Shown piece after piece: positions 51,357-62,300 of a DNA stretch of 64,000 nt. The DNA is from Brevipalpus yothersi (Eukaryota > Arthropoda > Arachnida > Trombidiformes > Tenuipalpidae): NCBI GenBank assembly GCA_003956705.1, contig QZCP01000185.1, positions 1 through 64,000 of the forward strand, given 5' to 3'. The position numbers were made by a program, and so were the translations under genes. Position 1 is the stretch's first letter, and each line of letters begins with the position of its first letter. Below the pieces are notes generated by a model. It made no database searches. It was not told where the DNA came from and saw only the letters and a program-made list of their open reading frames with translations.

Positions 51357-53673
51357 TTAACTTTTGGCTCCTAACATTAAGGCTTGAACACATTTATCAA
51401 TGCTTTCAAACTGTCTCTTCCACTGGTGGTCGAATAGAAACTGTCGATGATCGAATCTATTGTCATCCGGTGAATAAGTTTCAGCGTGGAGTGAAGGTGT
51501 TAATATTGTTTGCTTGTGGCGATTCTTAGCATAAAGTGTGAAAAATCGTTTCACTTTTTGGGCTAATACAACAGGATCATATTCTCTGTCATCCATAATC
51601 TTTTTGAACATCGAAAAAGGTCCACAACAGCCATACTTTCCTCGTCGATATTGACCAAAGAGACTCAATTCCTCATACGTTAATCCCAGATCATCTTCAT
51701 CTTTCTGATGTTCTCCTGTCAACTCTGCACTTGGTGGTGCATCTAGAATTGCTTGAATTACTTCGGAATTTTTCTTGCTGAAAACATTGTCTTTGACGAA
51801 AGCAAGGAAACTTCGTAAGTCCTGCTTACTCAGGCTTCCAATGGCATTGATATCGGCAGAAGAACAATCATATTTGGTGAGGTAGCCAACCAGAGCTTCA
51901 TCGACATTGCTTGAGGCCAGCACAAGTCGCCTTCCACTGGTAGCATCATAAGTCAATACCATTCGAAGACGAGCTTGTAAATTCTGGTGCCTAAGAGTAA
52001 CTTTGGTATCAGGATTCCGTCTGAGAGCTTTATTCATCAAGTCATCAATTCCTTCGTAGACGGAAGTGAATCCAACCGAATAAAATTCAGCTCCACAAAG
52101 TTGTGCCAAATCTTTGGCTCGGTGTTCACTATCTGAGCCGGAAAATTTTGTTTTCAGATAGATACATTGCAAAATTTGCTTACAAATGTCTCTTGGTCCC
52201 GTAATTTTTCGGAATGTTTCGATGCCCATTATTTTGGACAAACATTGACTAATTTCATGATCACTGATGCTTTTCCAGACTATGGAGCACATACAGTGCA
52301 CAAGACATGCAACTGATGCCGAATCGAGACCTCCACTCAAGGGTAAAGAGAATCCTTTGCACCAGCTTTGATTACGGCGTAAATAGTCCCAAAGCCACAG
52401 TGAACCATAGAACATTATCTCTTCTTCTGATGACAATGGTTTCTCGGGAGGAATGGACAAGACTTCTGACTTCTTCAAGCCACGAAAGTTTTGCAATGAA
52501 ATAATCAACCTTCCATCGACAGGATCAAAAGATTCCTCGATGGACGATAATTTGGAACAATCAATATGATAATACGCATTATTCTTTGATAAGTTTTCAA
52601 TTTTGATGTTGTTTTGTCGACGAAAATTGATCACATCCAGAGGATTGAAAGAATAAAATGTACCCTCAATCTCTTTATACATCGTTTCTCTGGATGTCGT
52701 TTTGGCCAAAACTTTTCCATTCAACGCAATCAAACTACGTCCATAGAAGCACAATCGATCTCCATCACATCCGATGAGATTGGAGAAGGCATATAAGCCT
52801 CCAGAACGAAGAGTTGCTGCTTCAATCAGTGTTTGTATTCGCTCAAGTTTACGAATTTCCCAATACGATGCCGAACTGTTAACAATTATGTGCACACCTT
52901 GCTGACCGTACAGTTGGGCGTGATAAGAATCATGAACCCACAATTCTTCACACATTTCGAAACCGATTCGCAATGGATTAATGTTTGCCAAGGTGTGCTG
53001 TATTTTAGGTGGCACGATTTCGATAATAATATCAGAGCCGAAAGGCACATACTTTTGGCCAGTCAGTGAGGTGATAAATGAAGGTAAACAATAGTTGTGC
53101 ACAGCTGATGAATTCCATGGCTGGAAATGACGTGTTTCTCGATAAATTCCATTATTTGCCAGCTTGGTTTTTGGTCGAATGGCAAGGATCTTACTGTTTA
53201 ACAGAATTACGCGACAATTGTAGAGACTTCCATCTTTGTAAATTGGAATTCCTTTTGAGTAAATAGAGAAACAGGAGATGAACACAATATTGCAAAGTTT
53301 TTCATCAGACAAAATTTCAGCCATTTTTATCTACCTAAATCGATAATTATATCTCGAAAATTTTGTTCGATAATGATGGCAACAGTTTCCCATGAATGAT
53401 AAACAGTATCTTCTTCGTGGAAAGAATCTCCCAGTGAATACCCACATATTTCCAGTTCTGGACCGATTCGGAAGCCTGATCCTTTTTTGAGAGCAATTTT
53501 AATGCTCTCAATTATTCTTTCACAATTCCCATCAAAATCGAGAGCTAACTGATTTAACGTGAAAACAGCTAATCCAAGTTTGTCGCTCTTTGAAAAATGA
53601 TGGATAAAAAAAATTGCAATCTCAATCCAATAATCAATGAACAAAGCAAAAAAACAAGATCTCCACTTACCAT
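51357..53673 (-). CDS. NADSYN1: glutamine-dependent NAD+ synthetase
   Basis: Three coding exons on the minus strand: 53673-53671 (only the ATG), 53587-53335 and 53251-51357, giving 716 aa (human 706). The N-terminal nitrilase-type glutaminase has its triad: Glu45 in GPELEICGY, Lys113 in RPK, and Cys186 in CEELW. The C-terminal synthetase has the ATP-binding PP-loop SGGLDSA, ASSNVDEALVGYLTKYDCSSADIN, and the terminal HAETYSPDDNRFD block. It converts nicotinic acid adenine dinucleotide, ATP and glutamine to NAD+ in the cytosol, the last step of the de novo and Preiss-Handler routes. The ATG-only exon was chosen because M joined to SDKLGLAVFTLNQ aligns exactly with the family start, with GTAAGT directly after the ATG. 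The gene is divergent from MPPE1. Confidence 0.94.
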
Positions 53674-54929
53674 TATCAGACCGATCGAACTATGTTCACA
53701 GAACTCATCCAAGAAAATTTAAAATTCTGAACTCTGAAAATTTAAACAGTTCGAGCAACAACAAACCGGCAAATGAAAGATAACAGTTGTTGTGACGATG
53801 AGCCATGAAAGCTATGAAAACACGCCATCTCCTGGTTTGACCTGTTCTGAAGTTCGTGAATCACGAATATCATCACTCATCATGATATTCGATCAATTCA
53901 GCAATGGTTTCAGATGTTCAGATTGCATGGTGTGAGAAGCCTCATGCAAGCAGATTGGTAGAGCAAAATTTTCTCAGATTCAGAATCCTACCATCAAGCC
54001 TTGAGAGAGAGAGAGAGAGAGAGGTGCCTTGAGATGAGACTTGAAACTTTTCAGAGCAGTTTTGTAGAAATTCCAATTCATTTCGATATTCATGGAAACA
54101 TTCATCGATTACTCGAATGACCATTTTATGAATGAAAATTCGGGGTATTGATTCTTCACTTTTATTTTTCTACCAGATCAGATATGACAAAGAGAATGAC
54201 TTGACTCCGATCAATTTCGACTTGTTACAAATGAATTGATTTCTCAGCATGAAACATCTCTACAGGGTACCGTTATTTTTGAATAGACACCAATAGAACT
54301 ATGAGCAAGCATACAAGTGAACAAGTTTTTTTCCTCTTCAGAATAAATTCATCGATAACAATCAAATGGTGGGAAAAAGTACCGATACATCGTGAGCATC
54401 ACTTATTAATCAATCAGAATAACTGAACTAGAGGAAAAAAATTTTCTCCATCCAAAGAAAAATCTCAATGCAAACATTAACATAAACATTTTCTGTATCT
54501 CACTTGCTTACTTCATGCTGCCAGGCTAAGAGAGCCTCTTTTTCACAGAGTCCGAGCCCGGGCAAGTGATTCAACTTGCTTCCTTGCTTCACTCTCTGTC
54601 AGGGAATGTTTGCGTGATATTGTTTGGTTTGTTTATAATTTAATTTGATCAAGTTTGATCTACATAATCTTCCATTTGATCATCTGACTATGATCGTGTA
54701 TTGAGTGAAATTTGGAGGCAACATTGTGAAAAAATATTGTCTACAACTTTTTGGAATTGCAATTGATTTGAGCTGGATTTGTTTACATCCTTAGAGTGTC
54801 TGGTAAGTTTCATGAAAAGTTCTAATTGAGAACTTATTTTTCGACATCAGCAATAACTCGACCAGTTTTAATAGATTTCATGACAACTTTTCACTATAAT
54901 TATTACGTTCAATCATTATTGAAGGAATA
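53674..54929. other. divergent intergenic region, NADSYN1 / MPPE1
   Basis: This stretch holds both promoters. An AGATGGCG box lies at 53830-53823, a GA tract at about 54003-54022, and a TCTG|GTAAGT donor at about 54802 suggests a non-coding first exon of MPPE1. No additional gene was seen. Confidence 0.55.
53823..53830 (-). promoter_or_regulatory. AGATGGCG (YY1/Pho-like) box upstream of NADSYN1
   Basis: CGCCATCT on plus reads AGATGGCG in the sense orientation of NADSYN1, 150 bp upstream of its ATG. Confidence 0.4.
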
Positions 54930-56003
54930 ATGGTCAATTTCCGATCAATTGGAAAGTTTTTGGTGCGACTGATTGTGGCCGTTGTTCTTGTTCCCATACA
55001 TTTGTTTGCTATCAATTGGATCCAGATGAAATTTCTCTGCAATTATCCTAAGCCTGACCAGAAGAACAATTATCTAAATACCCTTATTCTGACTGATCCA
55101 CATCTTCTGGGTCCTAGAAAAGGACACTGGTTGGATAGGCTTGTACGTGAAACTGAAATGACAGCATCTTTTCGAGTGGCCACAAGAATTTTTCAACCTG
55201 ATCTGATTATATTTTTGGGAGACACTCTGGATGAAGGCTTGACGGTTTCACAAGAAGAATGGAAAAATTATCTTAATCACATGAGATGGGTCTTTCCTAT
55301 GGATGAGACTCAGAAACGAATCTTCATTCCCGGTAATCATGATATTGGCTTCCATGATCATGTCAAAAAATATGAGCCATTTTTGCGGAGAAGATTCGAA
55401 AATGCATTCAATTCAAGCTTAGTTGATCTCAAAACTATCAAGGGCATCAATTTCATCACTGTTAACAGTATGGCTCTGGAAGGAGATGGATGTCCAATAT
55501 GCTTGGAGGCCGAGAAAGGTCTCAAAAGAGTTGCTGACATACTTGGTCCTCCTTCATCTACCAATCGACCAGTACTTTTGCAACATTTTCCTCTGTACCG
55601 TCCAAATGATAAGAATTGCAATGAAATTGATTCTGCCACTGGCAATGATCGAGAAAGAACTTACACACCAGGATATTGGTGTGATTCTCCAGAAGCTTCG
55701 CGAAGAATGTTGGAACTTTTCAGACCTCGTCTGGCATTCGCTGGCCACATTCATGCTGGCTGTATAACCAAACATTTTGATACCGAAGAATGGACAGTAG
55801 CCTCTTTCAATTGGCGAAATCGCATGGATCCCAACTTTTTACTACTACAAATTTCTCCAGATTCGTATCATATTTCTAAATGCTTTTTGCCACAAGAAAT
55901 TATCATTTTTTCTACACATGTAGTCCTATTTGTTGCTGTTTTGTTCATTTATCCTTTATTTAGCAAAGAAAAGCAATCTTCAGTCTTGAAAAAGAATAAT
56001 TAA
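54930..56003 (+). CDS. MPPE1: metallophosphoesterase 1 (PGAP5), GPI-glycan remodelling
   Basis: A single coding exon of 357 aa. It has an N-terminal membrane segment (about 10-30), a calcineurin-like metallophosphoesterase domain, and a C-terminal membrane segment (about 323-345). Metal ligands are Asp56 and His58 (DPHLLG), Asp98 (GDTLDEG), Asn136 and His137 (GNHDIG), His219 (QHFPLYR), and His273 and His275 (GHIHAG). The family removes the ethanolamine phosphate from the second mannose of GPI anchors, which lets GPI proteins leave the ER. The protein ends in KKNN, a KKxx ER-retrieval signal, in agreement with cycling at ER exit sites. The stop overlaps an AATAAA (TAATAAA). A non-coding upstream exon is probable. 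The GSTZ1 stop is 25 bp away on the other strand. Confidence 0.93.
   Translation: MVNFRSIGKFLVRLIVAVVLVPIHLFAINWIQMKFLCNYPKPDQKNNYLNTLILTDPHLLGPRKGHWLDRLVRETEMTASFRVATRIFQPDLIIFLGDTLDEGLTVSQEEWKNYLNHMRWVFPMDETQKRIFIPGNHDIGFHDHVKKYEPFLRRRFENAFNSSLVDLKTIKGINFITVNSMALEGDGCPICLEAEKGLKRVADILGPPSSTNRPVLLQHFPLYRPNDKNCNEIDSATGNDRERTYTPGYWCDSPEASRRMLELFRPRLAFAGHIHAGCITKHFDTEEWTVASFNWRNRMDPNFLLLQISPDSYHISKCFLPQEIIIFSTHVVLFVAVLFIYPLFSKEKQSSVLKKNN
55955..55960 (-). terminator. AATAAA on the minus strand, candidate GSTZ1 poly(A) signal
   Basis: TTTATT lies inside the MPPE1 coding sequence, about 70 bp past the GSTZ1 stop. It is the first canonical minus-strand hexamer downstream of GSTZ1. Confidence 0.4.
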
Positions 56004-56007
56004 TAAA
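56002..56007 (+). terminator. AATAAA overlapping the MPPE1 stop codon
   Basis: TAATAAA joins the TAA stop (56001-56003) and the hexamer. If used, the 3' UTR would be only 15-30 nt and would reach into the GSTZ1 coding sequence. Confidence 0.45.
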
Positions 56008-56028
56008 ACTTCTCTCTCCAATCAATGT

Positions 56029-56820
56029 TCAAGCATCTTTAGGTGCGTCTGGTTGAACCGATGGATGTGCCTTCTGGAAAGCTTCGTTTCTCTCCAGTTC
56101 ATTGACAATACGAGTGATTGTTGGAAATTTACTCATATCGACTTCGAATCGTCGAGCATTATACACTTGTGGCACTAGACAAACATCAGCGATAGATATT
56201 ATGTCCCCAACACAAAACTTGCCACATGTTGTCTCCAAAACTTTCTCAAGAGATTGAAACTTCTTGGTGATCCAATCTTTTGACCACTTCATCTTGTCGA
56301 TACCCATTTTGTCCAGCATCTTTAAGAGCTCAAGATTTTGGACAGGCTGAATACCTGAAGTGATCGATTCAGCAATAGCAAGAGAATTAGCTCGATCGAT
56401 CAAATTTTTCGGATAAACACTATTTTGTGGATATTTTTGCTCCAAATAGTCTATGATTGCCATCGATTCTATCAGTGTTCGAGTTTTACCATCATCATCT
56501 GTGACCACTAAGGCTGGCACAAATCCAAAAGGATTCACTTGCCTGTATTCACTTGAATGTTGCTCTCCACCATCTTTGATTAAGCTTACAGCCTTATATT
56601 CGAATGAAATGTTCTTCAAATGTAAAACTGAGAAAGGAATTTGCAACTCAGATAAATACAAAGTGTGTGGAAAGAGTGAATTCATACACACCTATTCGGA
56701 CTCGATAAGAACAAGAACTTCTAAAATAGGAATACAAAATAGGCTGCAAAAAAATGACAGATGATTCAAATCAATTATCAAATCAATAATGATGGTAGTT
56801 CTTCAACTTACCTTAGACAT
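56029..56820 (-). CDS. GSTZ1: maleylacetoacetate isomerase / glutathione S-transferase zeta
   Basis: Three exons on the minus strand: 56820-56812 (nine nt, Met-Ser-Lys), 56743-56692 and 56627-56029, giving 219 aa (human 216). Exon 2 carries the zeta-class active-site motif SSCS (residues 12-15) followed by YRVRI. Exon 3 carries NPFGFVPAL, ESMAIIDYLE, GIQPVQNL, CVGD, IADVCLVPQVYNA and QPD near the end. All are zeta-class signatures. The enzyme isomerises maleylacetoacetate to fumarylacetoacetate with glutathione in tyrosine breakdown, in the cytosol or mitochondria. Introns are 68 and 64 nt. The tiny first coding exon was chosen because ATGTCTAAG|GTAAGT is a perfect donor and Lys-Pro-Ile-Leu-Tyr-Ser matches the family start. 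It is convergent with MPPE1. Confidence 0.95.
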
Positions 56821-57361
56821 TTTTGATGCAAGTGAAACTCCACAAAAAGATGGAAAATTTTTCTCGTAACTTTGAATTGTTTTAGCTGATGACTTCTAGT
56901 AAGAATTGATCACTGATGCAGTCAAGTAAAAGCTGACAGCTCAAGTTGACAGTTTATTGTAATAACAAAAAATCTCAGTTGAAAAGAAAAATAGATCAGA
57001 GATGAGAAGATAAAGATTATCTCTCTCCCGATAGTTATCAGAAATCTCAATTGTTAGGCTGAAGATGTTATGAGCATCTTTGTGCTCATCGATAAGTTTA
57101 ACATCTATTCATTAAATTTTTCATACTGCTCTAGTTGAAACTGAAAATTCCAGCATTAGACGGGTATATAATAGCGGAACTCTACTCGAGAGTGTGTTTG
57201 CAATTTTAAGGATCAAGGAATGCATCGATTCATAGTTAAGCAAAAAAAATCAATAAATAGTATTTCGTGGCATGGAAGCATTATATTTGCAAGAGCGTGA
57301 TTTGATTCGACAAGACAGTGCAATTTGCCTCGTGATAAAAAAAATTCGAGGTAATAATGAG
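56821..57361. other. intergenic, GSTZ1 promoter to CDC37 3' end
   Basis: A 540 bp gap between two minus-strand genes. It contains a plus-oriented TATATAA at about 57162-57168 with no plus-strand gene behind it. No canonical minus-strand AATAAA for CDC37 was found. Confidence 0.55.
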
Positions 57362-58709
57362 TTACTTTTGATCACCTTCCTCAGCTTTACCAGCATCTGG
57401 TATCCATAAACCTGAGTCTACGCATCTCTTCATATGGTATTTGGCTTCATCTTCGGGCATCTCGGCAACGACCTGACAACGAATAATAAAAATTGACAAG
57501 AATAGTAAACATCGTATCAAAAATAAATATGATAGAATTGGCTACAAGGGAAATGGATAGATGAAAATTTGATTACCTTTTTGAGAGCTTCGATATCGCG
57601 TTCTTCGAAACATTTTTTCATGCAATCAGGCAAAGCCTCGAAAACCTCAGCAGGATCCAAGCCACCAGGTCCTAATCTCTTTTGACGTTCTTCTTCTTCA
57701 ACTTCTTTGAGAGCAGCATCAATTTTTTCCTTTGCTCGACTTTTGATACGTTTACGGAAGGATGTCAGCTCATCATTGAAAGCATCGAGGTATTCTTTGT
57801 CCGCCGTTTGAATTCTATCGTAAAATGAACACGAAAGAGTAATTAGTGACACAAGTGGGGAGGATTGGAGTCTAAATAGTGGAACTAAAATGAGGACCAT
57901 CAAATTAAGCATACCTTGAGAAAAAGCTAGCAATACAAGATCTTGGATCACAATCCAACTGTTTAGCCAACTCCAAAATATATTGCATGGAGATCACTTG
58001 CTTTGAAACATGTTCCATCAAACTGTGTTTCTCTTCGATCTCAAGATTCAGACACCAAAGTGTAAGATAATTTGCCGTCTCTTCACAACACAATTGAGGT
58101 TGTTCGAGTAGGAAAGCTTTACAATCATCCCATTTTGATAACATTCCAAATTGTTTGACTTTCTTTTCATTCTCTTTGACAAATTCGACGTAAATTTTTT
58201 CTCGTTCTTCTTCACTAGAAGATGATCAAAGGGTACCAAAGTCAATATTTTGATTACATAACTTTTGTCATTAATGTCTTTGGAGGGTAAGTTGCTAATG
58301 CTCACCTCAACTTACTCTTGTCCTGTTTCGGTGCAGGCTTGTTGATCTTAGTTTTACTCCAACCTTCGGTACCAATTGTATCAACATTCCATGGCATTAA
58401 TCGTTCCTTTTTCTTCAAATCATTTTCCTCTTGTTTCAATTGTTCCATCTTCTTCTCCAGCTTTGCCAATTCTTTTTTCAAATCATCCGATTCTGGATTA
58501 TCCTTTAGACGTGATTTTGTACCATCAATCTCTTTGGTGGTGGACGCAATGGATGCAATTAATTTATCTTTTGCCTGCTGAAATTCATTCATCCTCTGAA
58601 CTCTTGCCTCATGACGCCACTTGAACAGTGAATGTTTGTCGATGTTGGGATGAGTATCATCCTCATCATCACTCACTTCAATGTCTTTCCACTTACTGTA
58701 ATCAATCAT
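57362..58709 (-). CDS. CDC37: Hsp90 co-chaperone Cdc37
   Basis: Four exons on the minus strand: 58709-58306, 58214-57915, 57814-57577 and 57472-57362, giving 350 aa. The N terminus is nearly invariant in the family: DYSKWKDIEVSDDEDDTHPN, with Ser13, the CK2 site needed for kinase-client binding. A coiled-coil (about 45-120), MPWNVDT, the Hsp90-binding middle (WDDCKAFL, CCEETANYL, DPRSC), RLGPGGLDP and the C-terminal KYHMKRCVDSGLW follow. The protein loads protein kinases onto Hsp90 in the cytosol. Two overlapping donors end exon 1; only TTGAG|GTGAGC keeps frame with exon 2 (SEEEREKIY). The last exon ends soon after the conserved C-terminal helix, without the long tail of vertebrate CDC37. An E2F-like site lies 250 bp upstream. 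Confidence 0.95.
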
Positions 58710-58952
58710 TGTGGAAAAATATAACCTCTCAAATTGATATCTTCTCCTTTTTTTCACAATCAAATGTACACAAAATTAACAATCACAAGTTCACAATTGG
58801 GTAAGGCATTTATATAAATATAATTGCATTTGTTACTTTGATGTTTTATTTTTTGGATGATCAATTGGATACCGATTGCATATCTTCGCTTCTTTTCATC
58901 ATTCTTATCATACACATTGAGCAAGAATTGGTTCTGAAGATGCGCGTATTTT

Positions 58953-58963
58953 AAAGCGCCAAA
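58953..58963 (-). promoter_or_regulatory. E2F-like site upstream of CDC37
   Basis: AAAGCGCCAAA on plus reads TTTGGCGCTTT on minus, similar to the E2F consensus TTTSGCGC, 250 bp upstream of the CDC37 ATG. Confidence 0.3.
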
Positions 58964-59269
58964 CTCTGGTTCTTTCTGGTGAATTCTATCATCATGATGG
59001 AACTTTCATCATGAAGGTAATGTCCTGATAATTTGAGGGAGAGATAGAGAGAGAGAGAAAATAGAATTGTTAATGAGTTATCACTGGAATTGTGATCTCA
59101 GTGTGGTCTTGTGTCTGGAATCAATTTTCTGGAGAAAGTTATGTTCCGGTGCATCGATTGAGGAGCAACTTAAAGGAAAGTTCTTTCCCTAATTTCTTTC
59201 TCTCTTTCTCTTTCCTCCTGTTCTGAATCGACTAGCAGCATGTTGTAGCAGAAAAGATTGTGGTTTTGC

Positions 59270-59275
59270 TTTATT
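59270..59275 (-). terminator. AATAAA, probable HD-PTP poly(A) signal
   Basis: TTTATT on plus, 108 bp past the minus-strand stop codon. Confidence 0.45.
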
Positions 59276-59382
59276 TGTTATGCTTATAAATCATCGGTAT
59301 ATAATTTAAATTTAAATTTTCATATTTATATTTGTATTATCGTAAACGTTGTTAGGTGGAAGCTCTGATAAATTTTCTTCTC

Positions 59383-62300
59383 TCAAGCCCAAAGAGGATC
59401 AAATTCACATAGAATATCTTTTCCTTCTTCTGGCTGAGCTGAGTCTGCTACTTTGGCAGGTTCAGTGGACTGCTCTGGGACGGGGGCAACAGAGGTTACC
59501 TCTTGTCTCGATTTTTCTTGCTCGTTGGGAAAGTTGTGAGAAACCGATGCAGATGGAATCTGATTAGTGATAGGCCCTGAAGTTGAGTCCGCTGGAACCG
59601 GAGCGAGTGGAGTTGGCATTTGATGATTATTAATCGGCTGATTCAAAGGCTGGTTATTCATTCCACTCCAATCTTGCATGTATGCTGTCGAACTAACCGT
59701 AGGTATATTGTTGATAGTTGACGCAATAGGTCTAGATATCATCTGATTTGACTGAGTTTGTGATTGTGGATAAAAGTTTTGATTATACTGCTGATTTTGA
59801 TCATAGTAAAAGCTTTGCTGCTGGTGGGGATGCATTTGATTTTGAGATGATATTATCTGAGACTGAAGCTGGGATGGCTGATGGGAAGATAAATTTTGTT
59901 GGTCCTGTTGAGAATACTGGGGTAAAATAGAGGAAGCAGGATGAGTAGGATGAGTTCCTTGTTGATAGGAGGATTGTGGAGGATGATGCTGTGGACCCTG
60001 AATATACTGATTATTCTGCACAGATTCCGGACCATAAGCATAGGCAGGATATTGTGTATGACTGGACATTTGAGGAATCTGATTAAGATTGGAGGAGATT
60101 TGGTTAGAAGTAACAAATTGTGATGGCTGAGTAGAGGCAAAAGACGGCACGGGTGTAGGTTGTTGATGTTGTTGTTGTTGATTTTGGCTGTAGTAATTGC
60201 TTGGAATGTTGGTATCAAGTTTCATTCCTGATGGCATTTGATATGGCTGCTGGGAAAGAGTTGATTTATTAGTGGCACCAGCATCTCTACCATTCTGATA
60301 GTAGGGATGAATAGGTGTTTGATTCGTAGCGTATGTAGACCCACTTGCTGTAGGCAAAGATGGATAGCTCGCTTGTTGTTGAGCATAAATAGAAGAAGGG
60401 TCAATTATAGGCTGAGTGTTAGGAAATCTAGGATTAGCCGTAGGCTGAGAAGGCAACGATCCCGTGGAAGGAGGTAATATATTGCGATAATTCATGTAAG
60501 GTAGAAAATCTTTCAGCTTCGGGGTTGCACCAGGCTCTGGTAAGCGAGTAGGACCAATTGAAAGATTGTTGAAGAGGCCAGTTTCTTTTTTGATCTGAAC
60601 TTCAACAAATTGTACTCTCTCTTCATCTTGCACTTTGACGACACTTCGCATTCGAGCTAAAAGTTTTCCAACAGAAGAGCGCAACTCCTTATAAAATTTG
60701 TTCCCTTTCTCTATATTCGTTTGAACTTGTAGAAAACCTTGGTACGAAGAGATCAGTGATTGAATTCTACTGGCACGTAATCTATTAACCTCATTCAGAG
60801 CCATACGTGAATTACCATACGAAGCACTGGCCTTGGTTAGAGCGTTGAGAATATTTTCTTGAGCGGACATATTCTGCTCCAATAAATTCACTGTTTTGTC
60901 ATATTTTTTGAGCTCTTTTTCGAAAATACCTTCCAACTCTTCCCTTGAATGAGCAAGAATTTGCTTCAGCACATCATCATTCTTGATCGCTTCCCGTAAC
61001 TGAGCTTCAAGTGTAGCTCGTTGATTTTTCATCTCTTGAACTTTGTCAAGAAGCTTTTCAATCTCTCGAACATTTTGCTCATCATAAGGAATATCACTGA
61101 GTGGAGGTAATAAATTTTCCAGATCTTTTGTGGAACAGTTTATGAGTAGTCTAATGTCATTAGAGAATTTATCGAGCACTTGATGAAGATTTTCATTTGA
61201 CGCCAAACCACGTTGGTGAGTTTCTTGATATTTCTTGAATTCTTTTTTCAACTCAATCATGATCAATGAGGGTGTTCTCCGGCCAAATTTTTCTTGATGC
61301 CTCTTCTCTTTTTCCTCTTCTTCCTTGATGAGGTTCGATATCTCGTCTAGACCCTTTGATACTTCTGAAGCGAGAGACTCTAGCTGAGTTAAAAGATTTT
61401 TAACATCCTCACAGATAGTTGGCTTCACACTGAGTTCAGCACATATTTCAACAAGCTCATCAGGAATATCATGACGAGTGGGTCTGAGATTTCCCTTGTC
61501 AAGTTGTAATGATGAGAGGTAAGCGGCAAGCTCAGCATTTTTCTCATCCACCTTAGTTCGCATGTCTCTCATTATCCTGTCCTTATTGTCGCTATAAATT
61601 GATGCCATCTCATGCGCTTCTATTGGCACTAGACGAGCGAAAATATCTTTTCCACAGATTTCTGGATCAGAAACATCAAAACCAATACCAGTAACCAACG
61701 CAGCACCTTTAACAGCTGTTAGTTTATCTGATGTAGGAACAACTTGATGATAAACTAGATCATTTTCTTTTTGGGCGATATCAAGCCTCTTACTCAACAA
61801 GGAGTTTAAATAGTTGAATGCATCTGTCGTCTCAGCTCGACCTATTGATTTGCATGATTTTTCTGCCTGCTTCAAATTGTCGATACCTAGAAGATACCAA
61901 GCAATGCGCTCTCCATACTTTTGTTCTTCTTCACAATAATTACCCATGTATAACGCATATACGGCACTATAGAATGATATTTTGAATTCGATGAATCTTT
62001 TCCACTCTTTGAAAAGTTTGGGACCAACTACTTCAGTGATAGAATTACTATCAGCATTAAGTGATGCTTGGATTAGAACAACCAGCGCGTTATTGTAATA
62101 TTCAGTCACTTGAGCAGCAACTTTAGCGATGAGGAAAGCCTTTCCAATGTCAATTATAGATTTCTCTAGGAAACACTCTTGTGCCTGGGCAAGCATAGTG
62201 TGATATATGAAAGAAATTATATCATGTGACATGTCTTTGGATTTGAAGTTTTGGGGATTTTCTTTCAGCTGTTCAAATGCCCATACGGCACACTGGAAAT

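Larger units (their letters stand above)
58710..59382. other. intergenic, CDC37 promoter to HD-PTP 3' end
   Basis: This stretch holds the CDC37 promoter, with TTTGGCGCTTT (minus, 58963-58953), and the HD-PTP 3' UTR with a minus-strand AATAAA at 59275-59270. A short GA tract sits at about 59043-59060. It contains no phosphatase-like exon on either strand. Confidence 0.6.

Noticed and set aside
58306..58318. Alternative exon 1 donor AAGA|GTAAGT in CDC37
   Set aside because: It is a better consensus than TTGAG|GTGAGC, but it puts exon 2 out of frame with the conserved Cdc37 sequence.
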